In this document: piece after piece, positions 1 to 8,382 of the stretch
Numbering within the stretch: position 1 is the stretch's first letter
Layout: every line of letters begins with the position of its first letter
Source: RUG11237 sp045126515
GTDB lineage: Bacteria; Bacillota; Clostridia; Lachnospirales; Lachnospiraceae
Direction: 5' to 3'
DNA: 58,167 nucleotides
Assembly (NCBI GenBank): GCA_045126515.1
Contig: JBGVOM010000184.1
Location: 1 to 58,167, forward strand
Notes under the pieces: model-generated
What the model was told of the DNA's origin: nothing
Databases searched by the model: none
Seen by the model: only the letters and a program-made list of their open reading frames with translations
Program-made: the position numbers and the translations under genes

Positions 1-63
1 ACTCATACAGGTCATTGCTGCCAACGCCACGATGCAGGAAGTTATTTTTATTACTTTCTTCAA
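1..63 (-). CDS. 5' end of a secreted or lipoprotein gene (partial, runs off the left edge)
   Basis: Reading from 63 down to 1 gives 21 codons, TTG start then KKVIKITSCIVALAAMTCMS: a basic N-terminus followed by a hydrophobic stretch, the form of a signal peptide. A Shine-Dalgarno run AGAGGAAAG lies about 8 bases before the TTG, and a good sigma-A promoter lies further upstream (110-139). The rest of the protein is outside the window, so its function cannot be told. The Cys residues in the stretch leave a lipoprotein possible. Confidence 0.5.
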   Translation of the reverse strand, partial: MKKVIKITSCIVALAAMTCMS

Positions 64-109
64 AATTCTTTCCTCTTTTCAAACTAATTTCGCTTCTGCC
101 AATGGTTTC

Positions 110-139
110 ATTATATTCCATGATAGGGAAATTCGTCAA
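110..139 (-). promoter_or_regulatory. Sigma-A type promoter for the left-edge gene
   Basis: On the minus strand a -35 TTGACG (139-134) and a perfect -10 TATAAT (115-110) are separated by 18 bases. The expected start lies about 40 bases before the TTG codon at 63. Confidence 0.6.
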
Positions 140-147
140 CAAGATAA

Positions 148-180
148 ATGTTACACCAACCATAAGTCTGAATGTAACAT
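148..180. repeat. 8-bp inverted repeat just upstream of the left-edge promoter
   Basis: ATGTTACA (148-155) and TGTAACAT (173-180) are exact reverse complements separated by 17 bases. The repeat ends 9 bases upstream of the -35 box of the promoter at 110-139, a position suited to a regulator site. The regulator is unknown. Confidence 0.45.
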
Positions 181-296
181 CCCAAAACACCAATCTGCCG
201 CTTTTTTGAGCCTTTAAGAATGATAGTTCTGTGAATAGAGGCACTTTAATAAGCCCCGCAGGAACCGGACTTTGGGAGAACTATTCTTTTATCTAT

Positions 297-589
297 TTAA
301 GAAACCAGCTTAAGGCAGAATTGACGGTATGCCGGACGTTTTGTCCAGAACCAGAGCCTGATTCCATCGAAATGAGTCTGTGTCCATTTAGTTCCTGTAT
401 ACTGAAATCCATGGCTTATACAAAATGCGTTAATCTGTTGTTTGATTTTTTAATGCAATCTTATGCTCATTTCTCATTCGAAGATATTCTTTTGCATAAT
501 CATCCTCCTCTGTCGGAATATAGACTGCGTGATAAACACTGTGCTAACATATGTGCATCTCTTACATCTATCTTTTTGTCATACCTTAA
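297..589 (-). pseudogene. IS110-family transposase remnant, frameshifted
   Basis: Minus-strand translation gives transposase-like pieces in three frames: YDKKIDVRDAHMLAQCLSRS (from about 586), then HAVYIPTEEDDYAKEYLRMR continuing to KIALKN, then KQQINAFCISHGFQYTGTKW and onward to a TAA at 297-299. The order DVRDA, PTEED, YLRMR and KQQINAFC...HG...Y.GTKW matches the N-terminal DEDD half of IS110 transposases. Two frameshifts and a missing C-terminal half make it non-functional. No intact copy or terminal repeat was seen nearby. Confidence 0.75.
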
Positions 590-624
590 ATTTTTATTTT
601 TTTATAATCTAGTGAAAATTCATT

Positions 625-1530
625 TTATTGGCACCATTCCATAATGATATCAAAATCTTCCGGGTGTAACCCATGCTCATCATCTTCATAAGTTACAAGC
701 TTGTACTCTTTTCCTGCCTCATACAAGCATTGTGCCATTTTCTCTGCCTGGGCATAAGACACTTTTTTATCGCCTTTACTATGAATAATCAGAACCGGAC
801 AATTGATTTCATCTGCCCAATACGTGGCAGAACGTTTCTCATACTCTTCTGGTTTTTCCTCTGGGGTTGCTCCTATCAAATCCATATAAACCTGATGCAT
901 ATCCTCTCTTTCTTCCCATCCCATAAAATTATCAGCCTCTCCGGAAACAACTATCGCCTTCTTAATCCTGTTATCTTCACGAACTGCCATATAAGTCATC
1001 ATTCCACCTCTTGAAGTCCCCATCATATAAAGCTGTTCCATATCTACAAAGGAAAAGGCTTCGCAAAAATCCACCAATTTCAGCACATCATGAAGGTCAT
1101 CTCCGCCAAATTCATCCTGCCCGGTTCCCCCACTCACTCCCCGGTATTGGGAAGCAAATATCACCTTTTGGGATGTTTCTGCCATGTATGCTATATTTCC
1201 CGGTGCATTGGCACCGTATTCCCTGTTTCCTCCCCGATTGTAAATGATACATGGATAAGCTTTTTTCTCTTCCAAACATGTTTGTGGCACTGAAAGATAA
1301 GAAACAACTTCACAGTCATCACTTTTATATCTAACATTATAAGTAAGTACTGCTGTACTGTTATCTTGCTCTATTTCCTCTATGCTAATTATATCATCCA
1401 GTTGTTCGTAATCCTCTAAATCCCAGCTTTCTTTCTGTGAATGTTCCTTTTTTTGAGCTGCACATGCAGTAAGGCACATTACAGTGATAAGTATTAATAG
1501 AAACACTTGTTGTTTTGTTTTTCTCATCAT
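625..1530 (-). CDS. Lipoprotein alpha/beta hydrolase (prolyl-oligopeptidase-like esterase/peptidase)
   Basis: A 301-residue alpha/beta hydrolase predicted to be tethered outside the membrane. The N-terminus MMRKTKQQVFLLILITVMCL runs into the lipobox LTAC with Cys23 as the lipid-anchor site. The nucleophile elbow GTSRGG gives Ser173, SKGD gives Asp254, and DDEHG gives His286, a complete catalytic triad. The start is chosen at ATG 1530 (or 1527) because AAGGAG lies just before it and the signal peptide begins there; a longer frame up to 1665 would put untypical residues ahead of the signal. It follows the cupin gene by 95 bases, and a large inverted repeat fills that gap. The substrate is unknown; family members act on esters or short peptides. 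Confidence 0.75.
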   Translation of the reverse strand: MMRKTKQQVFLLILITVMCLTACAAQKKEHSQKESWDLEDYEQLDDIISIEEIEQDNSTAVLTYNVRYKSDDCEVVSYLSVPQTCLEEKKAYPCIIYNRGGNREYGANAPGNIAYMAETSQKVIFASQYRGVSGGTGQDEFGGDDLHDVLKLVDFCEAFSFVDMEQLYMMGTSRGGMMTYMAVREDNRIKKAIVVSGEADNFMGWEEREDMHQVYMDLIGATPEEKPEEYEKRSATYWADEINCPVLIIHSKGDKKVSYAQAEKMAQCLYEAGKEYKLVTYEDDEHGLHPEDFDIIMEWCQ

Positions 1531-1542
1531 TTTCTCCTTTCC

Positions 1543-1590
1543 ATATGCAACTTCTACCTTATCTGTAGGACAACCGTACAAGTTGCATAT
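1543..1590 (-). repeat. Perfect 11-bp inverted repeat in the leader of the lipoprotein hydrolase gene
   Basis: ATATGCAACTT (1543-1553) and AAGTTGCATAT (1580-1590) are exact reverse complements with a 26-base spacer holding a smaller CTAC/GTAG pairing. In the minus-strand transcript the hairpin would end right before the Shine-Dalgarno sequence of the gene starting at 1530. It has no U-run, so it is more like a translational control element or an operator than a terminator. Confidence 0.55.
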
Positions 1591-1625
1591 ACACAAGCGT
1601 GCTTCTGAACAGATATAACAAAGTA

Positions 1626-2003
1626 TCAATTTTGTGAATGATTCTTCTCCTGATAAGCATAACAAAAATGAATTGGTGGAGCAGTCACTGATATATATAC
1701 AAATTCTGTATCTCCATCATTTAAAAATCCATGAACATCCTGAGCAGAAAATCGAACAACATCTCCAGCCTTAAACGCCTTCTCTTCCTCCTTATCCAGC
1801 AATAACTTTCCATTCCCTTTTGTTGCATACCATATCTGCTCCGATGCATCATGTGTATGTCTTGGTTGGCAAGCACCAACCGCTAAATGAACTTCTGTTA
1901 TTGTCACTCTTTTACTAGATGCATTCTCTGGATTTAATAATTGTCTCGATACTACTCCAGGATTTGATAATACAACAATATTCTCACCATTAATAAATTC
2001 CAT
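1626..2003 (-). CDS. Small cupin-domain protein
   Basis: A 125-residue single-domain cupin (Cupin_2 type). The first cupin motif is visible as Gly43, His49-Thr-His51, Glu55 and Gly63, and the second contributes His91 (QDVHGF), giving the usual three-His-one-Glu metal site of a small beta barrel. AAAGGAGG lies about 11 bases ahead of the ATG. The gene is followed on the same strand by the lipoprotein hydrolase and preceded closely by a lipoprotein gene ending at 2021. Such free-standing cupins range from isomerases to sugar- or metal-binding proteins, so the reaction cannot be named. Confidence 0.75.
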   Translation of the reverse strand: MEFINGENIVVLSNPGVVSRQLLNPENASSKRVTITEVHLAVGACQPRHTHDASEQIWYATKGNGKLLLDKEEEKAFKAGDVVRFSAQDVHGFLNDGDTEFVYISVTAPPIHFCYAYQEKNHSQN

Positions 2004-2020
2004 AACGAATGAAACCTCCT

Positions 2021-3049
2021 TTACTCTGAGTATTTATAATATGGAATTTTATCAAAACATTCAAAAACAGCGTATTCATCAAAGCCTTCCGGTTTGTTTT
2101 TCGGTTCATAATCATAAAGCCCTCCGTTCACCATAAAATACGAAACGCCACTGCTAGCCATGGTTAACTTGACGACATTACCATTTTTTAGTTCTAAGGT
2201 TAATAATCCATTAAAATAAGGTCGATCACCACTATAACATGCTTTAGCATTAGAAAACCAATCTTCAAATTTATCTAAAATTTTTTTCTCTTTAATTGTT
2301 TGGCTGTATTGCTTTTTCGTCTCTGGATGTACATACTGTAAGGTTGCAGACTCTATATTCTTTATAGTTGTCACGTCTAATGGCTCATACTGAAATTCAT
2401 CTCTTAATATTTTTGACAAACATTCACACAATATAGAATTATCCATAACCGTATACCCTTGTTTTATCGTACCATCCTCATTTACATCATAACTTATTAA
2501 TCCATCTTCTTTACTATTCTTTTTGTACAGCAAAGAATATCCTGCTTCCAGAGTCTGATTATATTCTGTTATCCACTGCTCTTCATATTCTATATATTCT
2601 GTTACATATTGATCGTCCGGTTCCTCACACCCATTTATCCGTTGAGTCGGTATTTTCTCTTTTTTCTCTGGGTTTTCTAGAAGTTTTTGGATTTTTTTCT
2701 GCATAGTTTCATCTGGTACATAATACACCCCATCCATGCTATGTACGTTATTTACTCCATCCACAAAGTTTTGCTGAAAACATAACTTATCTGGAAAAAA
2801 CCATAAACAATATGCCCCCTGTGGTACATCCTCTATTTTTGTTTCCCATGATGCAGAAATTGGCGTTGTCCGCAAAGTTTCTTCTGGCTTTTCCGTCTGC
2901 TTTATAGCTTCCGGCTCATCTGTTTTTGCTTCCGTTTCTGTTTTGGCTTCCTTTTTTCCACTACTAAATGTGCAACCGGTCACACCGATCACCAACACAA
3001 GAAATGCTACAAATGTACTTACTAACATTTTTTTCTTTTTTACCAACAT
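2021..3049 (-). CDS. Lipoprotein of unknown function
   Basis: A 342-residue predicted lipoprotein: four lysines, a hydrophobic stretch and the lipobox VTGC with Cys26, then a Lys/Glu/Thr-rich linker (residues about 28-60) and a mature domain of about 280 residues. I do not recognise the domain. The reading frame extends to ATG 3088, but the signal peptide argues for ATG 3049 or the TTG at 3055; no Shine-Dalgarno settles it. It ends 17 bases before the cupin gene and is probably cotranscribed with it. Confidence 0.6.
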   Translation of the reverse strand: MLVKKKKMLVSTFVAFLVLVIGVTGCTFSSGKKEAKTETEAKTDEPEAIKQTEKPEETLRTTPISASWETKIEDVPQGAYCLWFFPDKLCFQQNFVDGVNNVHSMDGVYYVPDETMQKKIQKLLENPEKKEKIPTQRINGCEEPDDQYVTEYIEYEEQWITEYNQTLEAGYSLLYKKNSKEDGLISYDVNEDGTIKQGYTVMDNSILCECLSKILRDEFQYEPLDVTTIKNIESATLQYVHPETKKQYSQTIKEKKILDKFEDWFSNAKACYSGDRPYFNGLLTLELKNGNVVKLTMASSGVSYFMVNGGLYDYEPKNKPEGFDEYAVFECFDKIPYYKYSE

Positions 3050-3280
3050 TTCCAATCTCTTTTTTCCCTCCCATAATACTAGTCTCATATATCCTCAACT
3101 TAGATGGATAAATTGTGGTTTCCTTTCTATCTTTTTTCAATCGTAAATAAAACCTGCTATTACTAAAAGCAAAAATGCTGCCAAGTAATATACCCCCTAC
3201 TAACCAGATGATCACACATAATGTTTTGAAAGGTATTACTCCCTTTTCTTTTGTTTTTCAAAAAATCTCCTATTTTCATG

Positions 3281-3892
3281 CTATTTATTATCTTTAATTT
3301 TTAAAATGAAATCGCAACAATCATCTCCTCTTCCAAGCGTTTTCTTTCGTTCCCACAAGAGCTTTGCATGCATATTTCCATATGCAACATCATCTGCATT
3401 ACAAAAGACCGTAGTCAATTCAGGACATCCATATGCAGAACAAATTGAAAAGTATGGACATTCTATCATATCAATATGACATAGTCTCCCTTTTGTATGA
3501 TAATCTATCATTCTAAATCCAGATTTCACCCCAAAAGTTCTATGTATAATCTTTGCCATAATACGCGGAACGATTTTATAAACAAACGGAATACGACACA
3601 ATCTTTGTAATTTTTCCGCATTAACTCTACATTTCTCCGTGAAATACCTCTCTATAATGGAATATGCCTGCTTTGGTTGATTTGTATACTCAATTACTGC
3701 TTTATAATATGCAATGCATGGAAATATTTTCTTTACTGTATGCATTGTAATCTCTCTCGGCTTTCCTTCTTCTCGTTTACAATATTCTTGATAAAGTATT
3801 CTGGCTTTTTCCTCTATTTGGTTGTTTTCTTCTGAAAACACCTTTTTATTTATACAAAGTAAATCCCGAAGAATATCTTCATACCGTTTCAT
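3281..3892 (-). CDS. L-2-amino-thiazoline-4-carboxylic acid hydrolase family protein
   Basis: A 203-residue cytoplasmic protein. The C-terminal half carries the block CPYFSICSAYGCPELTTVFC followed by ADDVAYG and ERKKTLGRGDDCCDF, the Cys-rich signature I associate with the ATC hydrolase family (PF14196). In Pseudomonas the founding enzyme opens the ATC ring during cysteine formation; most Clostridial members sit beside transporters or regulators and are uncharacterised. Here it is the last gene of a minus-strand run with three membrane proteins (6134 to 3918), 25 bases after the nearest one. Family assignment is fairly sure; the substrate is not. Confidence 0.65.
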   Translation of the reverse strand: MKRYEDILRDLLCINKKVFSEENNQIEEKARILYQEYCKREEGKPREITMHTVKKIFPCIAYYKAVIEYTNQPKQAYSIIERYFTEKCRVNAEKLQRLCRIPFVYKIVPRIMAKIIHRTFGVKSGFRMIDYHTKGRLCHIDMIECPYFSICSAYGCPELTTVFCNADDVAYGNMHAKLLWERKKTLGRGDDCCDFILKIKDNK

Positions 3893-3917
3893 TTTGTTAT
3901 CATCCTTTCATTTCATA

Positions 3918-4463
3918 CTAATTTACTTTGCTTCTAAATTTATGTATTGCAAATATAAACACCAATACAATCTCTACAAATCCTGCAATTACAGCAACAA
4001 TGAAAGCAACAGAAATTAAGTGTTCTATCTTGGTTAATGCGTACTCACATACCGAATATATATGGATAACGGTATAATCTTCTCCCTGTTCCGTTTCTAA
4101 GGAAGAAACTTCTTTGGCAAATAGAACAAGTTCATCCTGTTGTGCAGGTGCCTTGTCCAAATAGGTGAGGGAGCTTGGCATAAGGAGTTCCTCGCTGTAA
4201 TTGCCATCTAAAAATGCTGAACGATGTGCATGAAAATGCACATAGTCTTCTCCGTTTACTATTACATTTTCCTCCCTGCTGCAAACAAAATAACTTTCTT
4301 CATATCCTGCCTTGTCTGCCTTCACTTCTTCCTCCCGAAATCTACTCCATGCATAGTTATAGCTGCCCCAAGCAAAAATATTCAATGCGGCAGCAACCAC
4401 AAATATAATAACCATAATACCCCAAAATTTTTTCCAAAAATTTTTAGACTTTTTAAAGTGCAT
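3918..4463 (-). CDS. Two-span membrane protein of unknown function
   Basis: A 181-residue protein with a membrane segment near residues 14-33, an extracytoplasmic domain of about 110 residues with an HFHAH motif, and a second span near residues 148-172. The start at ATG 4463 is preceded by GGGAGGAAG. It belongs to a same-strand run with the two membrane proteins upstream and the ATC-hydrolase-family gene downstream. I do not recognise the family. Confidence 0.6.
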   Translation of the reverse strand: MHFKKSKNFWKKFWGIMVIIFVVAAALNIFAWGSYNYAWSRFREEEVKADKAGYEESYFVCSREENVIVNGEDYVHFHAHRSAFLDGNYSEELLMPSSLTYLDKAPAQQDELVLFAKEVSSLETEQGEDYTVIHIYSVCEYALTKIEHLISVAFIVAVIAGFVEIVLVFIFAIHKFRSKVN

Positions 4464-4524
4464 AGCCAATCTTCCTCCCAAATAGGTGATACAAATATTT
4501 TTTATTCAAAACCATGAACCGTTA

Positions 4525-5001
4525 CTATTTTACAACATACATCACTTTATCTGGCATGATTGTAACAAATATTTCTTCTCCCCTTACTGGCTTTCTACCT
4601 TTAATATCTGCTTCATATTTCTTCGTCACCATCATTCCTTCCTCAGTTTCATATTCTATCTCCATCATCAACGGAGAATGCAGTTTTTTATGTGTTGCTT
4701 TAAAAATAACCTTTGAAACCATAAATTCACCCTTTTTCATTTTTATTAATGTAGATATACTGAAAATCACTGACAATATAGCCGACAAGCCACTCACGCC
4801 TATGACACCTATGAGGATTATATCTATTATAGATAAAGATATTTTTTTATATCCTAATATACATCCTAATAATATGAATGCAAACATTCCCGTTGTAACT
4901 ATTGCAATTATTCCATATAAAAAAATTCCAATAATAGGACTCCACTTATAGTTTTTATAGAAAGATTTCTTCATCTCTTCCGTTGGTTTTTCTAACTTCA
5001 T
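4525..5001 (-). CDS. Small membrane protein of unknown function
   Basis: A 158-residue protein with two hydrophobic regions (about residues 21-50 and 56-86) and a soluble C-terminal domain rich in beta-forming residues (SKVIFKATHKKLHSP to the end). It starts 17 bases after the stop of the 371-residue membrane protein. Its layout, two spans and then a small cytoplasmic beta domain, is similar to parts of that neighbour, which hints at relatedness but is not proof. Confidence 0.6.
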   Translation of the reverse strand: MKLEKPTEEMKKSFYKNYKWSPIIGIFLYGIIAIVTTGMFAFILLGCILGYKKISLSIIDIILIGVIGVSGLSAILSVIFSISTLIKMKKGEFMVSKVIFKATHKKLHSPLMMEIEYETEEGMMVTKKYEADIKGRKPVRGEEIFVTIMPDKVMYVVK

Positions 5002-5018
5002 ATCGCTTACACCTCCAC

Positions 5019-6134
5019 TTACTTTACTGAATTTGCATTCAATAATATAATCTTCCCCTTCTCATTCACAAGTTTATATAAAATACTTCCATATACCGTA
5101 TTTGACGGCACCCCCTTATTCGGATATACACCAAGCTGCACCTGATTCTGATTCCACTCAAACACTCTTACTAGAGATACTTTATTACGCGTCCCCTGAT
5201 CAACAAAAACAACTTTCTTCACAGAGACAAAATTTGCCCGCCTTCTTGTAAGTATTTTGTTAAGCAGATTCATTAAGCAAAAAAACACAGCCATACAAAC
5301 TAATCCAATTGCTCCAAACATTACGCATTTTGAAATAGGATACCCATCCTTTCCAACCCCCAACAACACAGACATAAATACAATATCAATAGTCATCCAA
5401 AAAGCACCTAATTTTTCCCTTTTTAAATAATCACATCGTGTTGATTTCTCATAAAAATCGGCAAAAAATTTCTTCTCCCTTTCCGAAAGATTGTGCTCTG
5501 TTTTTTCAAGATTTACCATATTAGGATGTGGAACCCTCATATACGAATGAATATTTTCCTTCAATGGATAATCATAAGTAATATTGGGTATCAATCCCCT
5601 TAATTCTTCATTTAACTTTACCAATCGATAACCGAAATCTCCATCATACAAAACCAGCATCCGTCTTCCAACATCTTCCGGCTTCACCTCACCAGCACTG
5701 AACGGATGCTCCAGAATAATCGCTTTTCCATTTTCATCACAAAAATCATCTTCGATATAAGCAAAATATCCTGACATATCTACTTCCACAATTGTCGCAC
5801 CATTGAGCATAATATCGTGTCTTACTTTTAATCGTCTTTGTTCTTTTTTATGCCTTATGAGTGATATAATTTTTAGTATAATAGAAAACAAAATAACATA
5901 AGTTAGTAATAAAATGGATACAAATCCACTACGACTACTTTGCATAACAAAATCAATCCTATCTGTGATTACAAGAACATAACCTATCCCAATTATCACA
6001 ATAAATGGAAGAAAAAGCCCGACAAAGAAATCACCCAATCTCTCATTTGATGCATTTCCAAATTTTCCTTTTATGATTTGTTTTCTATTTTTATACAACA
6101 CTTCCCGTTCCTGAGCCGTACATAATCTTTTCAT
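5019..6134 (-). CDS. Four-span membrane protein of unknown function
   Basis: A 371-residue protein with a pair of spans at about residues 38-92, a soluble loop of about 150 residues, a second pair at about 245-292 and a C-terminal soluble domain beginning VSVKKVVFVDQG. No enzyme motif is visible. It is the first gene of the run 6134-3281. The 103-base gap ahead of it has only a weak promoter candidate and a short AGCCT/AGGCT dyad near 6195-6215. Confidence 0.6.
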   Translation of the reverse strand: MKRLCTAQEREVLYKNRKQIIKGKFGNASNERLGDFFVGLFLPFIVIIGIGYVLVITDRIDFVMQSSRSGFVSILLLTYVILFSIILKIISLIRHKKEQRRLKVRHDIMLNGATIVEVDMSGYFAYIEDDFCDENGKAIILEHPFSAGEVKPEDVGRRMLVLYDGDFGYRLVKLNEELRGLIPNITYDYPLKENIHSYMRVPHPNMVNLEKTEHNLSEREKKFFADFYEKSTRCDYLKREKLGAFWMTIDIVFMSVLLGVGKDGYPISKCVMFGAIGLVCMAVFFCLMNLLNKILTRRRANFVSVKKVVFVDQGTRNKVSLVRVFEWNQNQVQLGVYPNKGVPSNTVYGSILYKLVNEKGKIILLNANSVK

Positions 6135-6237
6135 TCTTTTCTTCTTTCTCCTTCTCTATTTACTTTCCTTCGTTTATGCCACATTCACTATAACAGTTAA
6201 GCCTGAGGCTGACTCCATTCGCATTCACTTTTCATAC

Positions 6238-6990
6238 CTAACTATTTCCTTTGAAAAAATCCCGTCTGAATTGAGATGGCGTAATCCCCTCCATCTTTTT
6301 GAACACCTTGGTAAATACTCGGTAATCACTATACCCACACTGTTCTGCTACCTTAGCTATAGAAAGAGAAGTAGAAACTAACAATTTCTTCGCCTTTTCT
6401 AAGCGGACATTCGTCAAATAAGTCAAAAACCCCACACCAATCTCATTCTTAAAAAGCTGGCTGACATACTGTGGATTCAGATGAAACTCCTTCGACAGAA
6501 TGGATAGACTGATTTCCTCACAAAGATGTTCCTGCATGTACCTGGTAATGCTGGAAATCGTTCGTTCATCCTGCTTCTCAAATGTCTTTCCTTTTGATAT
6601 TCGCCGTTCAAACAGAGAAATCTTCAAATTATCAATACAATTTCCAAATTCATCATAATTCACAGGTTTTAGGATATAGTCCGTAATCTGCAGTCGAAGT
6701 GCCTCTCTGCAATAGGAAAAATCATCATACCCGGATACAATCACAAAAGCGATCTCCGGATGTTTCATTCTACTGCTTTTAATCACTTTTAATCCATTCA
6801 TAATAGGAAGATTAATATCCATGATGACAATATCAGGATTAAGCATCTCAATCTGATTCAGTGCTTCCATGCCGTCAGATGCCTCCCCAATCACTTCACA
6901 GTCATGGGATTCCCAGTCAAATAATCGTTTAAATCCCTCTCGTATCATAATTTCATCATCTACTAAAAGTACCCCTAGTTTCCTCATCAC
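6238..6990 (-). CDS. AraC-type response regulator (YesN family)
   Basis: A 250-residue response regulator. The receiver domain (1-120) shows the acidic pair Asp11-Asp12, phospho-acceptor Asp58 (VIMDINLP), Ser86 and Lys108 (ILKPV). The AraC/XylS DNA-binding domain fills residues about 145-245, with LSKEFHLNPQYVSQLFK as the first and AEQCGYSDYRVFTKVFKK as the second helix-turn-helix. Its start codon overlaps the stop of the partner kinase gene (ATGA), so the two are translationally coupled. YesMN systems commonly control sugar uptake, but no sugar transporter lies beside this one, so the regulon is unknown. Confidence 0.85.
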   Translation of the reverse strand: MMRKLGVLLVDDEIMIREGFKRLFDWESHDCEVIGEASDGMEALNQIEMLNPDIVIMDINLPIMNGLKVIKSSRMKHPEIAFVIVSGYDDFSYCREALRLQITDYILKPVNYDEFGNCIDNLKISLFERRISKGKTFEKQDERTISSITRYMQEHLCEEISLSILSKEFHLNPQYVSQLFKNEIGVGFLTYLTNVRLEKAKKLLVSTSLSIAKVAEQCGYSDYRVFTKVFKKMEGITPSQFRRDFFKGNS

Positions 6991-8288
6991 TCATCCTCCT
7001 TCAAGGGCAATGACAAATGTGCTGTCACACCACCATGCAAATTTTCCGTATACCATAATCCATAGTCTCGACCACAGAGCATCTTGATACGTTTCTGTAC
7101 ATTTAAAATACCAATACTGTTTCCCTCCAACTTTGCAGGCTGTCTGGCATAATGCAAAAGCATCTGATCGATTGCCTCCTTTTTTCCTTCTTCAAAACCA
7201 CTACCGTTGTCTATGACCAGAATCTCCATCTGGTTCTTTGCCGCTTTCCGTGCTATGATTTGCACCTCTCCACGATACCCTTTATTCTTCAAGCCATGAA
7301 GCAGACTGTTTTCCACAATAGGTTGTAATATAAAATTTGGCACTTGTATTCCTCCCAAATCCGGGTTGATATCGTATTCCCATTTTAAATTTGGATAACG
7401 GTAACACATCAATTCCATATAACATTCTAAAAGTTCTATTTCATCATCAAGCGTAACCATAGAACGATCCACCTTCACACTAAGCCTGAAAAAATCAACC
7501 AGCTGCATCAGCAAATCAGCTACTTTTTTATCTCCATTCAGCTGTGCCTGAATGCGAATAGTATCCAGAGTATTATACAAAAAATGCGGGTTTACCTGAC
7601 TTTTTAAGTATAGCATAGACATTTTTTGTTCTATCAACTCTGCTCGAATACTATCTGGATTTTCTAATGTCAAATAAAAGGACAATGTCATCAATGTCAT
7701 TCCCATTCCAGTAATCAGCCAGGTCGGATGGATTGCCTGTAATATGGATACAACCAACTCAATCACAAGTGCACCCCCTATTGCAAACTTCTTTTTATGT
7801 TCCATCTTTTTCCAATTATTTAACAACAGCCAAATACAAAGTGATAAGTAAAATACCATACTGAAATAACATACACACAGATGGATGCCGGCAGAATAAT
7901 TTCCTTTCGGTGTTACTGCATAATGAACAGGCAATAACAAAACTCCCAACTCCGTAATCACTAAAAAAACTCTTGCAGGAAAATCTAGCTTTCTTCTCTT
8001 TCTACTCTCTTCCTCCACCAAAACAGCTATATACCGATACAACAAATACATAACCAGTACCATGCTTCCTATGAAAAAGCGGTGTAACATATCATTCAAC
8101 AGTCGCGGTACCGTATCCAGATGATTCACAGTATATACGGTTGCAGTGTCAAACATCAAATGAACTAACATCGTAATCAATAATGCAGAAAATGTTTTAT
8201 GTAATAATGTATACTTTCTGCCTGCAGAAAAATAAATATATGCAATAAAGCAAAAAACAAGCAGCAATGCGATTTCCATGCGAAGCAT
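6987..8288 (-). CDS. Sensor histidine kinase of the LytS/YesM class
   Basis: A 433-residue membrane kinase. Six or seven hydrophobic segments occupy residues 4-208 with almost no extracytoplasmic domain, so the signal is probably sensed in or at the membrane. The His_kinase domain follows: SQVNPHFLYNTLDTI gives the phosphorylated His235, PIVENSLLHG is the N box, and DNGSGF and GIGILN-like NSIGILNVQKR form the ATP lid. GGAGG sits 8 bases before the ATG at 8288. It pairs with the overlapping AraC-type regulator. A dyad upstream at 8350-8382 may be a control site. Confidence 0.85.
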   Translation of the reverse strand: MLRMEIALLLVFCFIAYIYFSAGRKYTLLHKTFSALLITMLVHLMFDTATVYTVNHLDTVPRLLNDMLHRFFIGSMVLVMYLLYRYIAVLVEEESRKRRKLDFPARVFLVITELGVLLLPVHYAVTPKGNYSAGIHLCVCYFSMVFYLSLCIWLLLNNWKKMEHKKKFAIGGALVIELVVSILQAIHPTWLITGMGMTLMTLSFYLTLENPDSIRAELIEQKMSMLYLKSQVNPHFLYNTLDTIRIQAQLNGDKKVADLLMQLVDFFRLSVKVDRSMVTLDDEIELLECYMELMCYRYPNLKWEYDINPDLGGIQVPNFILQPIVENSLLHGLKNKGYRGEVQIIARKAAKNQMEILVIDNGSGFEEGKKEAIDQMLLHYARQPAKLEGNSIGILNVQKRIKMLCGRDYGLWYTENLHGGVTAHLSLPLKEDE

Positions 8289-8349
8289 ATCCTACACCTC
8301 CAAAATACATTGTATCATTCTTTTCTATTTATATATAGACAGATAATTG

Positions 8350-8382
8350 AGATAGTTGTGTCATTTTTATAGGTAACTATCT
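8350..8382. repeat. 8-bp dyad upstream of the kinase gene
   Basis: AGATAGTT (8350-8357) and AACTATCT (8375-8382) are exact reverse complements 17 bases apart, about 65 bases upstream of the kinase start. It could bind the AraC-type partner regulator; this is inference from position only. Confidence 0.4.

Noticed and set aside
231..644. 137-residue plus-strand frame
   Set aside because: It is the antisense of the IS110 remnant, has no ribosome binding site and an irregular composition.
1531..1665. N-terminal extension of the lipoprotein hydrolase frame to 1665
   Set aside because: It would bury the signal peptide and lipobox inside the protein and overlap the cupin gene.
2964..3215. 83-residue minus-strand frame with a hydrophobic N-terminus upstream of the lipoprotein gene
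   Set aside because: It needs a GTG start without a nearby Shine-Dalgarno and overlaps the lipoprotein coding start by about 85 bases; the part after residue 50 has no protein-like character.
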